A stretch of DNA of 64,000 bases from Siniperca chuatsi (taxonomy: Eukaryota; Chordata; Actinopteri; Centrarchiformes; Sinipercidae). Below are positions 51,571-62,678 of the stretch, piece by piece. The notes below the pieces were generated by a model. That model did not search any database. It had not been told where the DNA came from and worked only from the letters and a program-made list of their open reading frames with translations. Position 1 is the stretch's first letter. Each line of letters begins with the position of its first letter. Position numbers and translations under genes: made by a program. Location of the stretch: assembly GCF_020085105.1 (NCBI RefSeq), contig NC_058043.1, forward strand, positions 19,830,667-19,894,666, given 5' to 3'.

Positions 51571-51594
51571 AGGTGACCCAGTCTGACCTGACCT
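51571..51594 (-). promoter_or_regulatory. composite nuclear receptor element (DR4 plus overlapping half site)
   Basis: The minus strand reads AGGTCAGGTCA-GACT-GGGTCA. It holds two overlapping AGGTCA half sites, the second forming a DR4 with GGGTCA. DR4 is bound by thyroid receptor and LXR heterodimers. It lies about 3.4 kb upstream of the rarg A1 exon. Confidence 0.4.
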
Positions 51595-52689
51595 AGCCAG
51601 GTCTCATAAAAGCAGCATTGAGGCCTGGAGGCCCGGAGACACAGCACTGCTTTTGTTGCCCTACCCAAGGTGTATTCCCCCTGGAGGGAGAGTGGGGGGG
51701 GGGAGAAAGAAACCATTCCTTGGCTTGGGTGCACATTATTTCATAGTTTATTAGTGGAAATAAAACCGTTTCTTTATTTTTATGTATGTTTTCTGCAACC
51801 ACTTGGCCCGTTTTTTTCTCCCTCCTCCCATGCTGCTTTACCACAGTCCGTTCTTTCTCTTATTAATCCAGTTTCCAGTATGGCTCTAATTAATAGGACT
51901 CTGTTCACTTCTTACACATGGCCTGCCAGATGCTTGAAACTCCCTCCTATGAGCTTCCCCTCCCTTTCTATTGCTCTGTTTCCCTCTATCTTTTTCCATC
52001 TTTTTTTTCATCTTTCGACACTTTATTTTTTCTTCACCCTTTTATGCATCTGGCTTTCATACTAGTGATTTCAGTCTTTGAATTTGATTGGTTTAAGAGT
52101 CAACTTGAAGTCAAACGACTCAAAAGCTGCATCTGTGGAAGGATCCTCCATCCTGTATTTACTTCTTCATTCTTCAAGGTCAATTGCAGCTTTCAGTGGT
52201 GCTTCAGCATGTGTGAACGCAGTGTGTTTTCCACTGATTACTTGCCCATGAACATGATTAAAGTCACAGAACATCTGTGTATGTGTACTTCTGCAGCCTA
52301 CATGTCCGTGCTTGTATGTTTCTGTGTTCTGCTTTCAGAGGGGTATGTGTATACATATGTTCTGCAAAATGTGACCATTCCACACCATGTATGTAATCAC
52401 TTTTATAATCACTACACACTTTGCCCAACCTGTGTTTGACATTCTTTGATCGTCAAACACAGACGTTCTTTGTGAAAATAGTCGCAGGGACCCTCCCTAA
52501 CTCACAGTGAAGAAAAACCACAGCAGAGCCAAGCAGTTACAGAAAAATGTCAATATGGGAAATATGACTTTAAAAACAACACACTGCGCTGACTTTGTGG
52601 CTTTGTGAATGTGCAATATGTACTGTGTGTACATGTGTTTGTGGGAAGAAATAGCTGCTGTAACAACAAAAGGATGTAGAAGAATTTTA

Positions 52690-52972
52690 CTCTAATAATA
52701 GTAGCCCAGATGCCTGATGATTAGTCTAATGGTTTGTCCACCCCATTTATATCAATGAGAGTAGACTAAATATCAGAAACACCCCTGAGTGTAATGCAAT
52801 ACACTTCAACAGCACCACAAACTACATCATCCAAGTTGAATCAGCTCTTCTCTGCTTCAACAAAATCTTAACATTATAATCTTCATGAAGGGAGGATTTA
52901 TTGCAGTGCTTTTGTATTAGACTGCATTAGTTTTAATGCAGGGGTACCTAATAAACTGGCAACTGAGTGTAT
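52690..52972. mobile_element. teleost interspersed repeat
   Basis: Includes TGCAATACACTTCAACAGCA and ends with TTGTATTAGACTGCATTAGT then GGTACCTAATAAACTGGCAA and ACTGAGTGTAT. I recognise this 3' end as a very frequent fish repeat. Confidence 0.65.
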
Positions 52973-54020
52973 ATATATGTTTAATTGATAGTCTAAAATG
53001 TCCTGATATCTAAAGAAAAAATGTCTTATCATGTGTGCGTAATTAATTTGCACAAGGGTAAGAATACCAGAAGAGATGAACCACTCAACGAAAAATAAGA
53101 CATTTTGTTGTGACTTTATTATGAATTTACTGTCAGGGTTAGTTCGCCCAAATGAAAAAACAAACAAACAAACACATGCACATTTTCTCAGGATCTGTAG
53201 TGATGAAATCTGGAGCACACTGTTATGGTTAGAGGTTTTTAAAAAAGTGCAGCAACTAACATTTCAACATAAAGCATGTTTTCATGAGAGTAAACACATT
53301 TTTTCATTTAGCTCTAGTGGTACTGAGCCATCCAAACAATTTGGGATATATTTGTTCAAGTTTTTTCGTTGTAAACATTTTTAACTGGAACTGCTTTCTA
53401 CCAAAGAAATAGTCCTTATGAAAACTGTTGACAGAGAGGTCTGTGGATTACCGAGAGTAACTGGGACACTGTTTCTGGAAGGACATGTTGCTGTTGAATT
53501 TTTTTTAATGTGATTTTTGAATTCTGTGATTAACATTAATAAACTTATTAATATCCATTGTATTGGGGTGGAGGCAGAAATCTCAGAAATAGATATCTCA
53601 AAACCTGAACAAATAAAACCACATTCTGCTTGGAGGAATACCACAAGAGGTCATTTGAGTGGATCAACCCCTTAAAGAAGTATTGCTTGTGTGTGCAAAA
53701 ATCACAAATCACACCAGTGCACACACTGGTTTGATTTGTGCATCTGAGTGTGTGTTTGCATGTTTCTGTCTTGTAAAGGGGCTCTCCTCTGGCCAGTATT
53801 TTTACCTCCATATGTGGAACAGCGTATTTTAAATCAGGTGTGGGGTGACCCTTTGCAGTAGCACTGTAATTGACAGGATCTTCTGTGTGTGACTGTATAT
53901 ATGTATACTGTACCTGTATTTGTGTAGGTATTCTGTGTAACACAGCACGAATGAGAGACAAGGACAGGGATTTGCCAATGAACGGTAGTTTAAAAGACAG
54001 ATTAGTAATAGTTCCTCTCA

Positions 54021-54046
54021 ATATATATATATATATATATATATAT
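54021..54046. repeat. (TA)n microsatellite
   Basis: About 13 AT units. Confidence 0.95.
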
Positions 54047-54937
54047 TCACTCTGATTCACTCAGTATTTCTGCTGATTCTGTGTATTCATCGTTCATAGT
54101 TTAATGAAGGACATTTGTAAATTCAGAATTATTTCAGTCTGCCTCTCACACACCCTGGGTGTTTGATTCTCATGCTGAAGCAGGCCCAAAACAACAAGAC
54201 ATTCTTTGGCCGAGCTGTATTTACCACTGCTCCACCACAGAGAGTTAAGCTCCGCCCACTCATGAAATCACTGAAGGGGATGAGAGAGTCATAGAGAAAC
54301 AAGAGGGGAGGGCTGCCCTCATTTAACATATTGACAGGGTCACAGAGCCACTATGTGAGTACTCAGAGACAAAGAAGGTGAGATACTGTGATCATCACAA
54401 ACCTTCAGCAGTTTCAGCTTCAGCAGAAGGTATATGGTGTGGGGTACAGTAAGAATGACTAGGTCATGTGTATCTGTTGTCGTAAAGGGTTAATTGTACC
54501 CATGTTATGGCTGGCTGTTCTCGGGCTGGCTGGCTAGAGTCAGACTGGCAAAGGGAACAGAGAGACCATTTATAATACAGTTCTGCTGATTGAAATCATA
54601 TGGCATTGCCAGAAATCATTTCACTACTTTGAAGACAGGCAAAAAGCAGGAGGAAAGTGTTGTAGACCCTCTGTTTCTCTGTTCAACTGTTTCTTCAACG
54701 CTCTCTTTTTGTTCTTTGTCTTCTTTGGGGTTTTTTTCCTCATCTGGAGTTTGTTTTTGAGTTATTTCAGGTATTGCTTTGATTACAGAAAGTGACATAT
54801 TATAATATTATGATATTTTTGTATGATTTCTTGTTATTGATTTGACTTTAGGTGAGTTGTTCAACCAATGCGGTAATAACCAGACTTTCGTTCCAGTATC
54901 TAACCCCATCCTTCTTGTCTTCCCTCCTTCTCTACAG

Positions 54938-55168
54938 AGTCTGGACCTGGTCAGGCCTTGGTTACGCGGCTCCTGGCTCTTCCTCCCTCGTCAGCATCCC
55001 TCTCACCCCTCTGCAGCCCGACGGCGGAGAAGCCAGCAGCTGAGAGGGGCTGAATGGCATCGGCCCATTTCAAACTCACCGCAGGCCCCTGACAAAGTCG
55101 ACACAGGAAGAGGAAACAACAAGACAGTCAGAGAGAGTTCACCTGAACTACCAGAAGCACTTTTCATG
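54938..55168 (+). other. rarg: 5'UTR of rarg A1 exon, with an upstream ORF
   Basis: A strong acceptor (CCTTCTCTACAG|AGTCTGG) starts the exon, so at least one upstream non-coding exon is expected. An upstream ATG at 55054 opens a 12-residue ORF ending in TGA at 55090-55092. The frame of the main ORF is open but lacks an ATG until 55166. Confidence 0.6.
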
Positions 55169-55337
55169 ATGGCAACCAACAGGGAGCACCAAGTGCGTCA
55201 CATGACCGGCTTCCCTCGTGCTATGTACCCGTTCACCTTTAACTCCATGCGGAGCCACTCCCCCTTTGACCTACTGGCCAGTAGCCACCTCTTCGGCCGG
55301 TTTGGGGCAGACCTTCCCAAAGAGATGGCTGCATTGT
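55169..55337 (+). CDS. rarg: retinoic acid receptor gamma, alternative A1 coding exon
   Basis: RARG is a retinoic-acid-activated nuclear receptor that binds DNA with RXR. This exon encodes the isoform-1 N-terminal A domain, 56 residues from MATNREHQVRHMTGF to FGADLPKEMAAL plus one base. It is followed by the donor T|GTGAGT at 55338. MATN at the start and DLPKEMA at the end match human RARG1. The middle has diverged, with FDLLASSHLFGRFG where human has FEMLSPSFRG. Two ATGs are adjacent (55166 and 55169). The second is preferred because it has A at -3 and G at +4 and gives the family start MATN. The leftover T would complete a Ser codon at the shared B-region exon, which lies outside the window. 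Confidence 0.9.
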
Positions 55338-58300
55338 GTGAGTAATAAAACAATTTGTTATTAATTTACACATCTTACACAAATAACTATGGAGATGTGT
55401 CATACATCACTGTAATAGAGTGCAATGCTCTGAAAGATGTGCATTTACAAAAAGATTTTCCATTTGGTGCATTTCATGAGACCTACATCTTTAACCAGCT
55501 CAGAATTACAATGTCACATTCAGCCTAGTTTGGGTTCTACAAAAAATGTGTTAAAAAATGTTTGATATAATCATGAGGGTTCCAACTGGTCCAAGGGTCA
55601 ATCGGGAGGCAAGAAATCCTAATCCCACACCCTTGCACATGACAAGATAGTGTGCCGAATGTCCATGTCCTGACCAGCCCTGTTTCTTTGTAAAACAGTG
55701 GAATTTTGGAAAAGTCTTCAGGGCCAGTTTGAGGTTATAATCAGGCTTTAAATCATGTATTGAGAAGAGAAGAGAGTTTTTCCATGTGGTAAACCAGGCA
55801 GATGGCAGAGAAGGCAGGCTGGAAAAAACAGCAAACATAACACGGTCCTTTGTGTAATTTGCTGCTTTCCATAGAATCTAAATATTTCAAATTCTCATGA
55901 GAACAGATAGAAACAGAAATTTCCTTAAAAGAAGGATGGGGCTTTTGGCAAATGAAAGAGTTTCTCATTTCAACTTACAAAAGCAGTGTGTTTGGATAGA
56001 GACCATTTTGAGTCACAGGAGGCGCTATTGCACTTCACAGTGACAGAGAGACTGAGCGAGACCGCAGAGAGAGTCATTGCAAGAGTTTATATAAAGACTG
56101 TCAACACTGCATATTTTGAAAAGGAAGTTGATTTGAACAGTGACGGACCTTTTCTCCTTTACTTGCTCTAATATGCTCCTGAAAAGTCTCAACTTCTTTC
56201 CTTATATTTTTTCCTTTATTTCTCTTCTCTTCATAGCGTTTAATGATGTTACATTAAAGGGTCACAGCACTATTTAATTTAATCTGCATTCAGATAATTA
56301 TAACTCTGACCCTTGCACTCCACACTATTAGTTCCCTGTATTGGTAGTGTTGTAGCAAATTTAAGTTGCTATAAATTTATATAAGAGAGAGAAATATTCA
56401 CTGAAACTCAGAGTTACAGTGATCAGAAAAAGGGTATGTATTTTGCTTCAGTCATAGTACTTTATGTTCAACAAAGGTAAACCTGAAAGCATTACACAAT
56501 ATACATTCTTTGCTCTCCACTCTCCAGAATGATACTGAAAACATTCAACATGTCAAGATATCAAGTGGAACAAAGGTAGCATTTTGTGGTAATGTAAAAT
56601 TTCCTCATTTGACAGTAGATCATCAGTAAAAATGTGTCATCAATTCCCATTCTTGACATTACCCAGGTTTAGTTTGCCTTATATATCGGTATTTTCTTTA
56701 CTTCCTGTACAATGCAACTTTTGCAGTTTCAGAACAAATACATACAGCTACCTGCAGCTTAAAGCCATTAGTACATTTATATAATGCTACTATCCTCAGG
56801 TTAATCAAGTTATCTACATTTGACTGCTGTATACTGAAATCGTGTCCCACACTAGGTGGATTAGCTTGTGTCTGTATTAATCCCTATATTGATCAATATT
56901 CTGTAGACTGTGCAGTGTCCAAAGCAAACACTTTATACAGAAACATGTTTGTGGAGTATCTCTCATCCTGTAAGACTGACATCAGGTGAAGAAATACCTA
57001 CTGAACTGGTAATCGGTGTGTGTGCACGCATGTGTGTGTGTGTGTGTCATTGTGTGCACACAGATAATGTGTTCAGTGAGCAGCCATTATCTGTGTATCT
57101 CCAGTCTAGTAGGCTAGTAGCACTCAGAATGTCATTATATCTTTGACATGTTGCCTCTGGGACTTTTATACATAAACAGACAGAAACAGAAAGATATGAT
57201 CAGTCACATTTATCTATAGCATTTCAACATTATTTGATAGATGACGGGAATCAAGTGTAGAATTACAGTTACATGGTAAAACCAGGAGACCACTTTGGAT
57301 TTCTTAAGCTTGTAGTAATGAGATTACAAAGTAACATTATTTAAATAATCAAAAGTTTTACTTGAGTTAAAAGTTTAATTCTGTAATGTCACACTTTGTC
57401 TTCTTTGTTTTTCTTTGCCTAAACATAGGTATATTTGGTAATTATATGTTGTGCGTGTAGTGGAGTAAAGCAAGTGAGGCTTTGTATGTGGATGTGTGTG
57501 CATGCGGAAGGCAGAAAAGTTGGAAATGTGTGTAAATGAATCAGGCTAATGTAAATTAAGATGTCAACTCTTGTGACATTTCAATGTTGTCAGAATACAT
57601 TAAAGGTGTATTAACTAAGTTTTGAAGCAAAGTTAATTGACCCATAATGCAAATTTAAAATGGATCAACACCAGTGATTCAACACCAATGATTCAACAAA
57701 TACTTTTCCACATAATGAGATTCCTAGCTTTAGCATGTTCATCTTTGATCCCCCCAAAAATGTAATTATAAATCAGTGTCTTTATTACAATTTTTCATTT
57801 TTTTTCCCACATTTGGATTTATTTTCAGGATTGTACATCATTTCATTTAAAAAAGAATTATTGAAGAGGGGGAAAAAGCTCTTCTAGATTAGGTCAACCA
57901 AATTGAAGTGTTGTTTCAGTGACCTCCTTTGTTCGGAAGTTTCTGGTCTGTAGCATTCTGACCACACCTAACATCACGGATAGGTATTGTCAAAAGTGTG
58001 TTAAGTCACACCTGTAACAATACTTGGAAGGCTTGACTGGGTAATTTTTATTTTCATTTTTTCTCTGGGGTGCAAGCCAGGAATTATCCTGACAAAAGTC
58101 AATTAGTTCACACAACACTCAGCCAGCACAGAGGATGTATGCATTATATTGCTCATATACCCTCTAAATAAAAAAAAACCCCATTCATCTCAAGTCCATT
58201 TCTCTCCGCAGCAGATCTGTAAAAAGGAATCTGCAATATGAGGTACAGTAACTAGCTACACCAGCAGGTGGGGAGATTCCCTCACATGACGGAACTACAG

Positions 58301-61300
58301 TCTGTACTTGAAGAAGAGTCATCTGTAGACCCGCCCCTTTGGATGGGCTGGACTGTTCCAGGTGTATGCTAAACGCTAACGCTAGCCTAGCTATGATTCT
58401 AACTGGTGCTACGACCTAGACAGGCCTAAAATCATTTAACAGACCACTTTAGAACACTGGACACAGATTATGATTATGAGTTAATTGTATTGAGTACATG
58501 GTAGTACAAGTAGTGTTATGCATATTTGCAAATTGCTCTGTATTTTTGTGGATATGACCTTACACAACACAAATAAAAATATTTGTGCATAGTGAAATAT
58601 TTGTGTGTCATGGTACACATTTGTGAATTGTCTTCTGTGGGTTACAACTAATAAAGTACAATAAAAACTTCCATATTGGTGTAGCTGTACTGTTGTACAG
58701 GTGGACAATATGCAGAACAAGTGTAAGATCACTTAAATATAATAGGAAGCATTTACAGCCTTTCACTTGTCTTGTAGTTTGCTCATCATGCGCTTCTCAT
58801 CATAATGTGGGACAGGAGTTGACTCATTTATCCATCAGCTAGATTAATTTAAAAAACATTTTTTATTAACTCTGTAGACATCCCGTATGTAAACTTGTGG
58901 CGGTTAGCCAACAAGGATTTTCAGTACTGATTATTTTCAAAGAGGAAGACTAACCATGCAAATAATGAGCCCATTCTTTACCATCAAGTGAAGCTACAAC
59001 AAATTACTTATCTCTCATTAGTGCAAAGTGAACAAAATTACAGCAGAAGTTTAATTGGGATTAGTAAATTAATTCAAACCAGGTCCTAATCAGCGTGAGT
59101 GGAAGACTGGACTTTGTTCCCTAGTGAGATGAAACTCAAAACATCCCTGGATGTGAAATTAGCGAATATCCACATCTAAAGCTCCCTGCTGTACATTCAA
59201 TCATACAGTGAGTTCTCTCTTCTTTTCTACTAGCAGTGGGAACTGGAAATTAGTGAGAACACACAAGGAACTCTTTTTGTCTAAAGTTTTTTTGCCCAGT
59301 ACTTCCTGGAATCCGTATAAATACATGATACCATCTCTGCATTTTCTCAGGAATAAGTAACTATTTCTCAAAAGTTTTTTGGAACAATGTATTTTGTCTT
59401 TTTTCTTGACATCAGGATCAAAATTCTGTCTACACTGAAATCATTTTTTAGTTTTAAAAAGGAATTAATCTCACTACAGTGATCACGAGGAAAAAAAGTG
59501 TATTTGAACACAATGTCCTTTTGTAATTTCTGTACTAGTCACATCTTCTTCTTTTTAATGTTTTGAGTGTGTGTCTGTGTGTGTGCGTGTGTGATATTCG
59601 TAACTTAAAACCTGAAGGCACAGAGTGAGGCTTATGTGTTTTTCTTTGTGTCTTTCATCACAGGCACTCTGTTTTAGCACATACACACATAATTGTCCAT
59701 GCGTCCGAACACACACACACACAAACACACACACACATTTCCACTGCCACTCTGAAGGCTGCACATTCCAACACCCATGAATATCACAAACCAGCAGTCT
59801 CACGCTCCTTGCCTCACATTTGTGACTACATTTGTGCGCTTGCTGATGACCGCAGTGAGACTTTGTGCAAATATCTGCGTCCGAGCTGGAGGAGCTGCTG
59901 TGGAGAAACAGAGAGAGAGAGAGAGGCCATTGTTCAGTTCTGTGTGTTTGTGTCAGACATGACGACTGGATGAATAGCCGAAGAACCTGATTGTGAATAG
60001 CTGTAATGTGACTCACTCCTCTTACAAAGTGTGTGTATGTGTGTGAGACAGGCAGAGAGCTGCTGTTGGAGTGAGTTTATGTTTTGTTAAAAGTTTTTTC
60101 TTCTTCACATTCGCCCTGAATTTGTGTGTCTCTTTCCTCAAAGCAGCAACAGGGGGCAGGGTGCTGCGAGGCGGGGAGGGTAATTGTCTCAAGGTGTGGA
60201 GAGAGCTCAGCAGGTTGATACTGTGCAGCTCTGCTCTCTGCAGTGTGTCATAGTAGTGTGTATTTGTGTGTGACTCCTGGCCATGATGGTGAAAGAGGTA
60301 AAAACTCCACTCACTGAGACCAAGAAGAGGAGGGGATAACTAAAAGAGTTCTTGCCAGATGAATAAAAAAGTTAAGCAAAAAAACAACAGATAGGGCACA
60401 TCGTATTATCTTCCAAATAATAATCCAAAAAATATATTAAGAAATGGATTCAGGGGGTTGGGAGAAATATAAACAAACAAAGAAACAAAGAAAATAGAGG
60501 ATCACACAAGAACACACAAGAGCAGTATGAAACATACGAAGCCACAGGCAGGACAATTTGGGAAGTCATTGTGTGTGTGTGTGTGTGTGTGTGTGAAGGG
60601 GGTATTAGAGCCCCAGTGGGGGTTTCTTCCAGAGTTCATCCCTCTTGAACGAGGGAAGGAAAGGGAGGAGGGTGAGGTTGTCTCGTATACAAACTATGCA
60701 GACTCTAGGGCAGTGTGGTTCGCCTGCAGCAGACTCGCACCTCAGTGTGACTGAAGTATCCAATAAGCTCTGGTAGGGAAGATAACTGAATCCACGTGAA
60801 CTGAATTGAAGGACTGAATTTAATTGAATCAGATATCTGCACATGCCAAGACCAAATGGAAAGAGAGAAAGAGAAACTTTAAGAGACAAATAAAACTTCA
60901 CGCAATAGAGAGACATGGAGATGGATGAATACAGAGAAAGAAAAAGACAGAATAATGTGTGGATTAAAACAGATCAGACTTCCACCTTAAAATTGCAAAA
61001 AATATTAAATATTAATTAATGGATGCAATTAGGGGAGTCCTTTAGGAGTGTGAATATAGCCCTTGAAGATTTTGAAACATGTCTAAATACAAGCATACAA
61101 TTCAACTTATATAAAGCATAAAGTTTCCAATAATACATGAATAATGAAAGAATATTTATTTCAGTTTAAAGTAATTTTATGGAAATTCCTCTGTAAATGA
61201 ACAGCTGCTTATAAACTTAATGCACTAACAAAAATCTAATAACTGACTCAGAACTTTGCCTCTATTTTCCATACAATTTGTGCCAAATTACATAGCTCTT

Positions 61301-61900
61301 TTTCTAGGAAACTTTCAAGAAATTATCAGGGAATAATGAACTCATAAAATAAAGCATTATAGTCGCTTTTTTGTTTTGTTTGATGACTTTCTTTTTGTCA
61401 TCTTATTTATTCACTGTTTCATTGTATTTTTATATATACACTATACACACAATAATAATAATAAATATGAATCATAGTAAAAATACAACACAATACTCTT
61501 TTAATAGGCTTTTGATTTGGGGGAAATTGCAGGAACTGAGTGTGTGTGAGCAGGTGAGTTCCTGTGGCCACTTAGATCTCAGAGAGGCATATAATCCTAC
61601 TGTCCCTGTACAGAAACCACCGGAGAGCATCCATTTACAGTGAAAGCTGGTAAAATTAGGAAATGACACCCTCACTAAATTGCCTCTCTCTCTCAGTATC
61701 TTTCGTTCTTGCTCCGAACAGACTGTGAGGTGGGAGTTTTTTGCGAAAGGTGGCAGTGCTTTACTTTTTAGAAGAGAGGCAATATTCCTGCTGTGGTGAA
61801 ACAAAAAGGGAATTAAAGCAGAACAAGAAAGAAGAGTCGAGGGAAGAGGTAGAGGAGGTCAGGAGTGTTTGTTTTCTTTTGCAGAATATGAAATAGGAAG
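55338..61900 (+). other. rarg: rarg intron between the A1 and A2 exons
   Basis: AT-rich, without coding exons that I can read. Holds (CA)n at 59710-59737 and (GT)n at 60570-60595, an E-box at 60793-60798 and a CTCF-like near match at 58264. Nothing else was recognised. Confidence 0.65.
60570..60595. repeat. (TG)n microsatellite
   Basis: Thirteen TG units inside the rarg intron. Confidence 0.95.
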
Positions 61901-62455
61901 AGGCGAGTTGAAAAACGTGAAGGAGAAAAGAGGGAGCGAAAGATAGTTTGGAGCATGGCCAATCAGAAAGCAGGTACACACCCCCTCAGGCACTACGCCC
62001 CTCCTTCTTCTTCCTTGGCCCCACCTCCTTTATCTGTGCCAGAGAACATGCAGATAGTTGGCTGAGTCTGTGGTGGAGTGTGAGAGGCCCAGAGAGCCGC
62101 AAGAGGGGAGCTGAGATCACTTACAGCAGTCAAGGCAAAGCAGGCAGGCAAGCAAGTGATCTGGGAAAAAAGAGGGTAAAAGTAGTTTGGATTGTAGAGC
62201 AGAAATAAGGCAAGAAAGAAGAGATTTTGTCCATCGAGAGGACTTAGTTTGGAAGAGACAAGACAGCGGTCAGAGGGCAGTGGCAGGGGCAACAAGAGAC
62301 AGGCAGACAGAAAGACAGGGAACACCTGGACCAAGCAGGGAATTGAGTTACTTTCAGTCACAGGAAGCTTTTTCTCAGTTTTTCACTTTCTTTCCGCTTC
62401 GCTGCAGAACAAAAGCAGAGGGCTGTAGTTGTGTTTTCTGTGATTTGAGAGGAGC
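61901..62455 (+). promoter_or_regulatory. rarg: rarg A2 promoter and 5'UTR region
   Basis: A CCAAT motif (GGCCAATCAG) lies at 61959-61963, with GC-rich sequence on either side. A purine-rich leader runs up to the A2 ATG. No TATA box was clear. I looked for a DR5 retinoic acid response element like those of other RAR 2-isoform promoters and found none by eye. Confidence 0.4.
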
Positions 62456-62600
62456 ATGTTTGACTGTATGGAGGCTCTGGGGCTGGCCCCGCGGCCCCTC
62501 TTTGATGTGTCTGGACAAGGTTCCTGCATGCTCGCCAAGGCCACCCCTTACTTCTCCGGCCTGGACCCCTTCGCCTGGGCCGGGACTGGCAGCATTCAGT
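62456..62600 (+). CDS. rarg: retinoic acid receptor gamma, alternative A2 coding exon
   Basis: Encodes the isoform-2 N-terminal A domain, 48 residues starting [17 protein letters not shown] and ending [10 protein letters not shown] plus one base. It is followed by the donor T|GTGAGT at 62601. Human RARG2 begins MYDCMETFAPGPRRLY and has a matching FAGLESFAW block, here FSGLDPFAW. The splice phase is the same as that of the A1 exon, so both can join the same downstream B-region exon. The remainder of rarg is beyond 64000. The a/b duplicate was not determined. Confidence 0.93.
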
Positions 62601-62640
62601 GTGAGTACTCCATCCTGTCCATCAGACTGGAAAAGAGCAG

Positions 62641-62678
<38 letters not shown>

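Larger units (their letters stand above)
42993..54937. other. spacer or rarg 5' intron
   Basis: About 12 kb without coding exons that I can support. It contains the listed transposon relics, microsatellites and a receptor-element cluster. A GC-rich patch at 44200-44310 and another at 45455-45545 have no assigned function. Confidence 0.55.

Noticed and set aside
54842..55165. In-frame open stretch upstream of the rarg A1 start
   Set aside because: It has no ATG in frame, crosses a strong splice acceptor at 54937 and has no RAR-like sequence. Treated as 5'UTR.
60634..60652. AGTTCA facing TGAAC near 60.64 kb as a receptor element
   Set aside because: The inverted seven-base spacing matches no standard nuclear receptor site.
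61500..62455. DR5 retinoic acid response element near the A2 promoter
   Set aside because: Only isolated or imperfect half sites (for example AGGTCA at 61856) were found, with no five-base-spaced pair.
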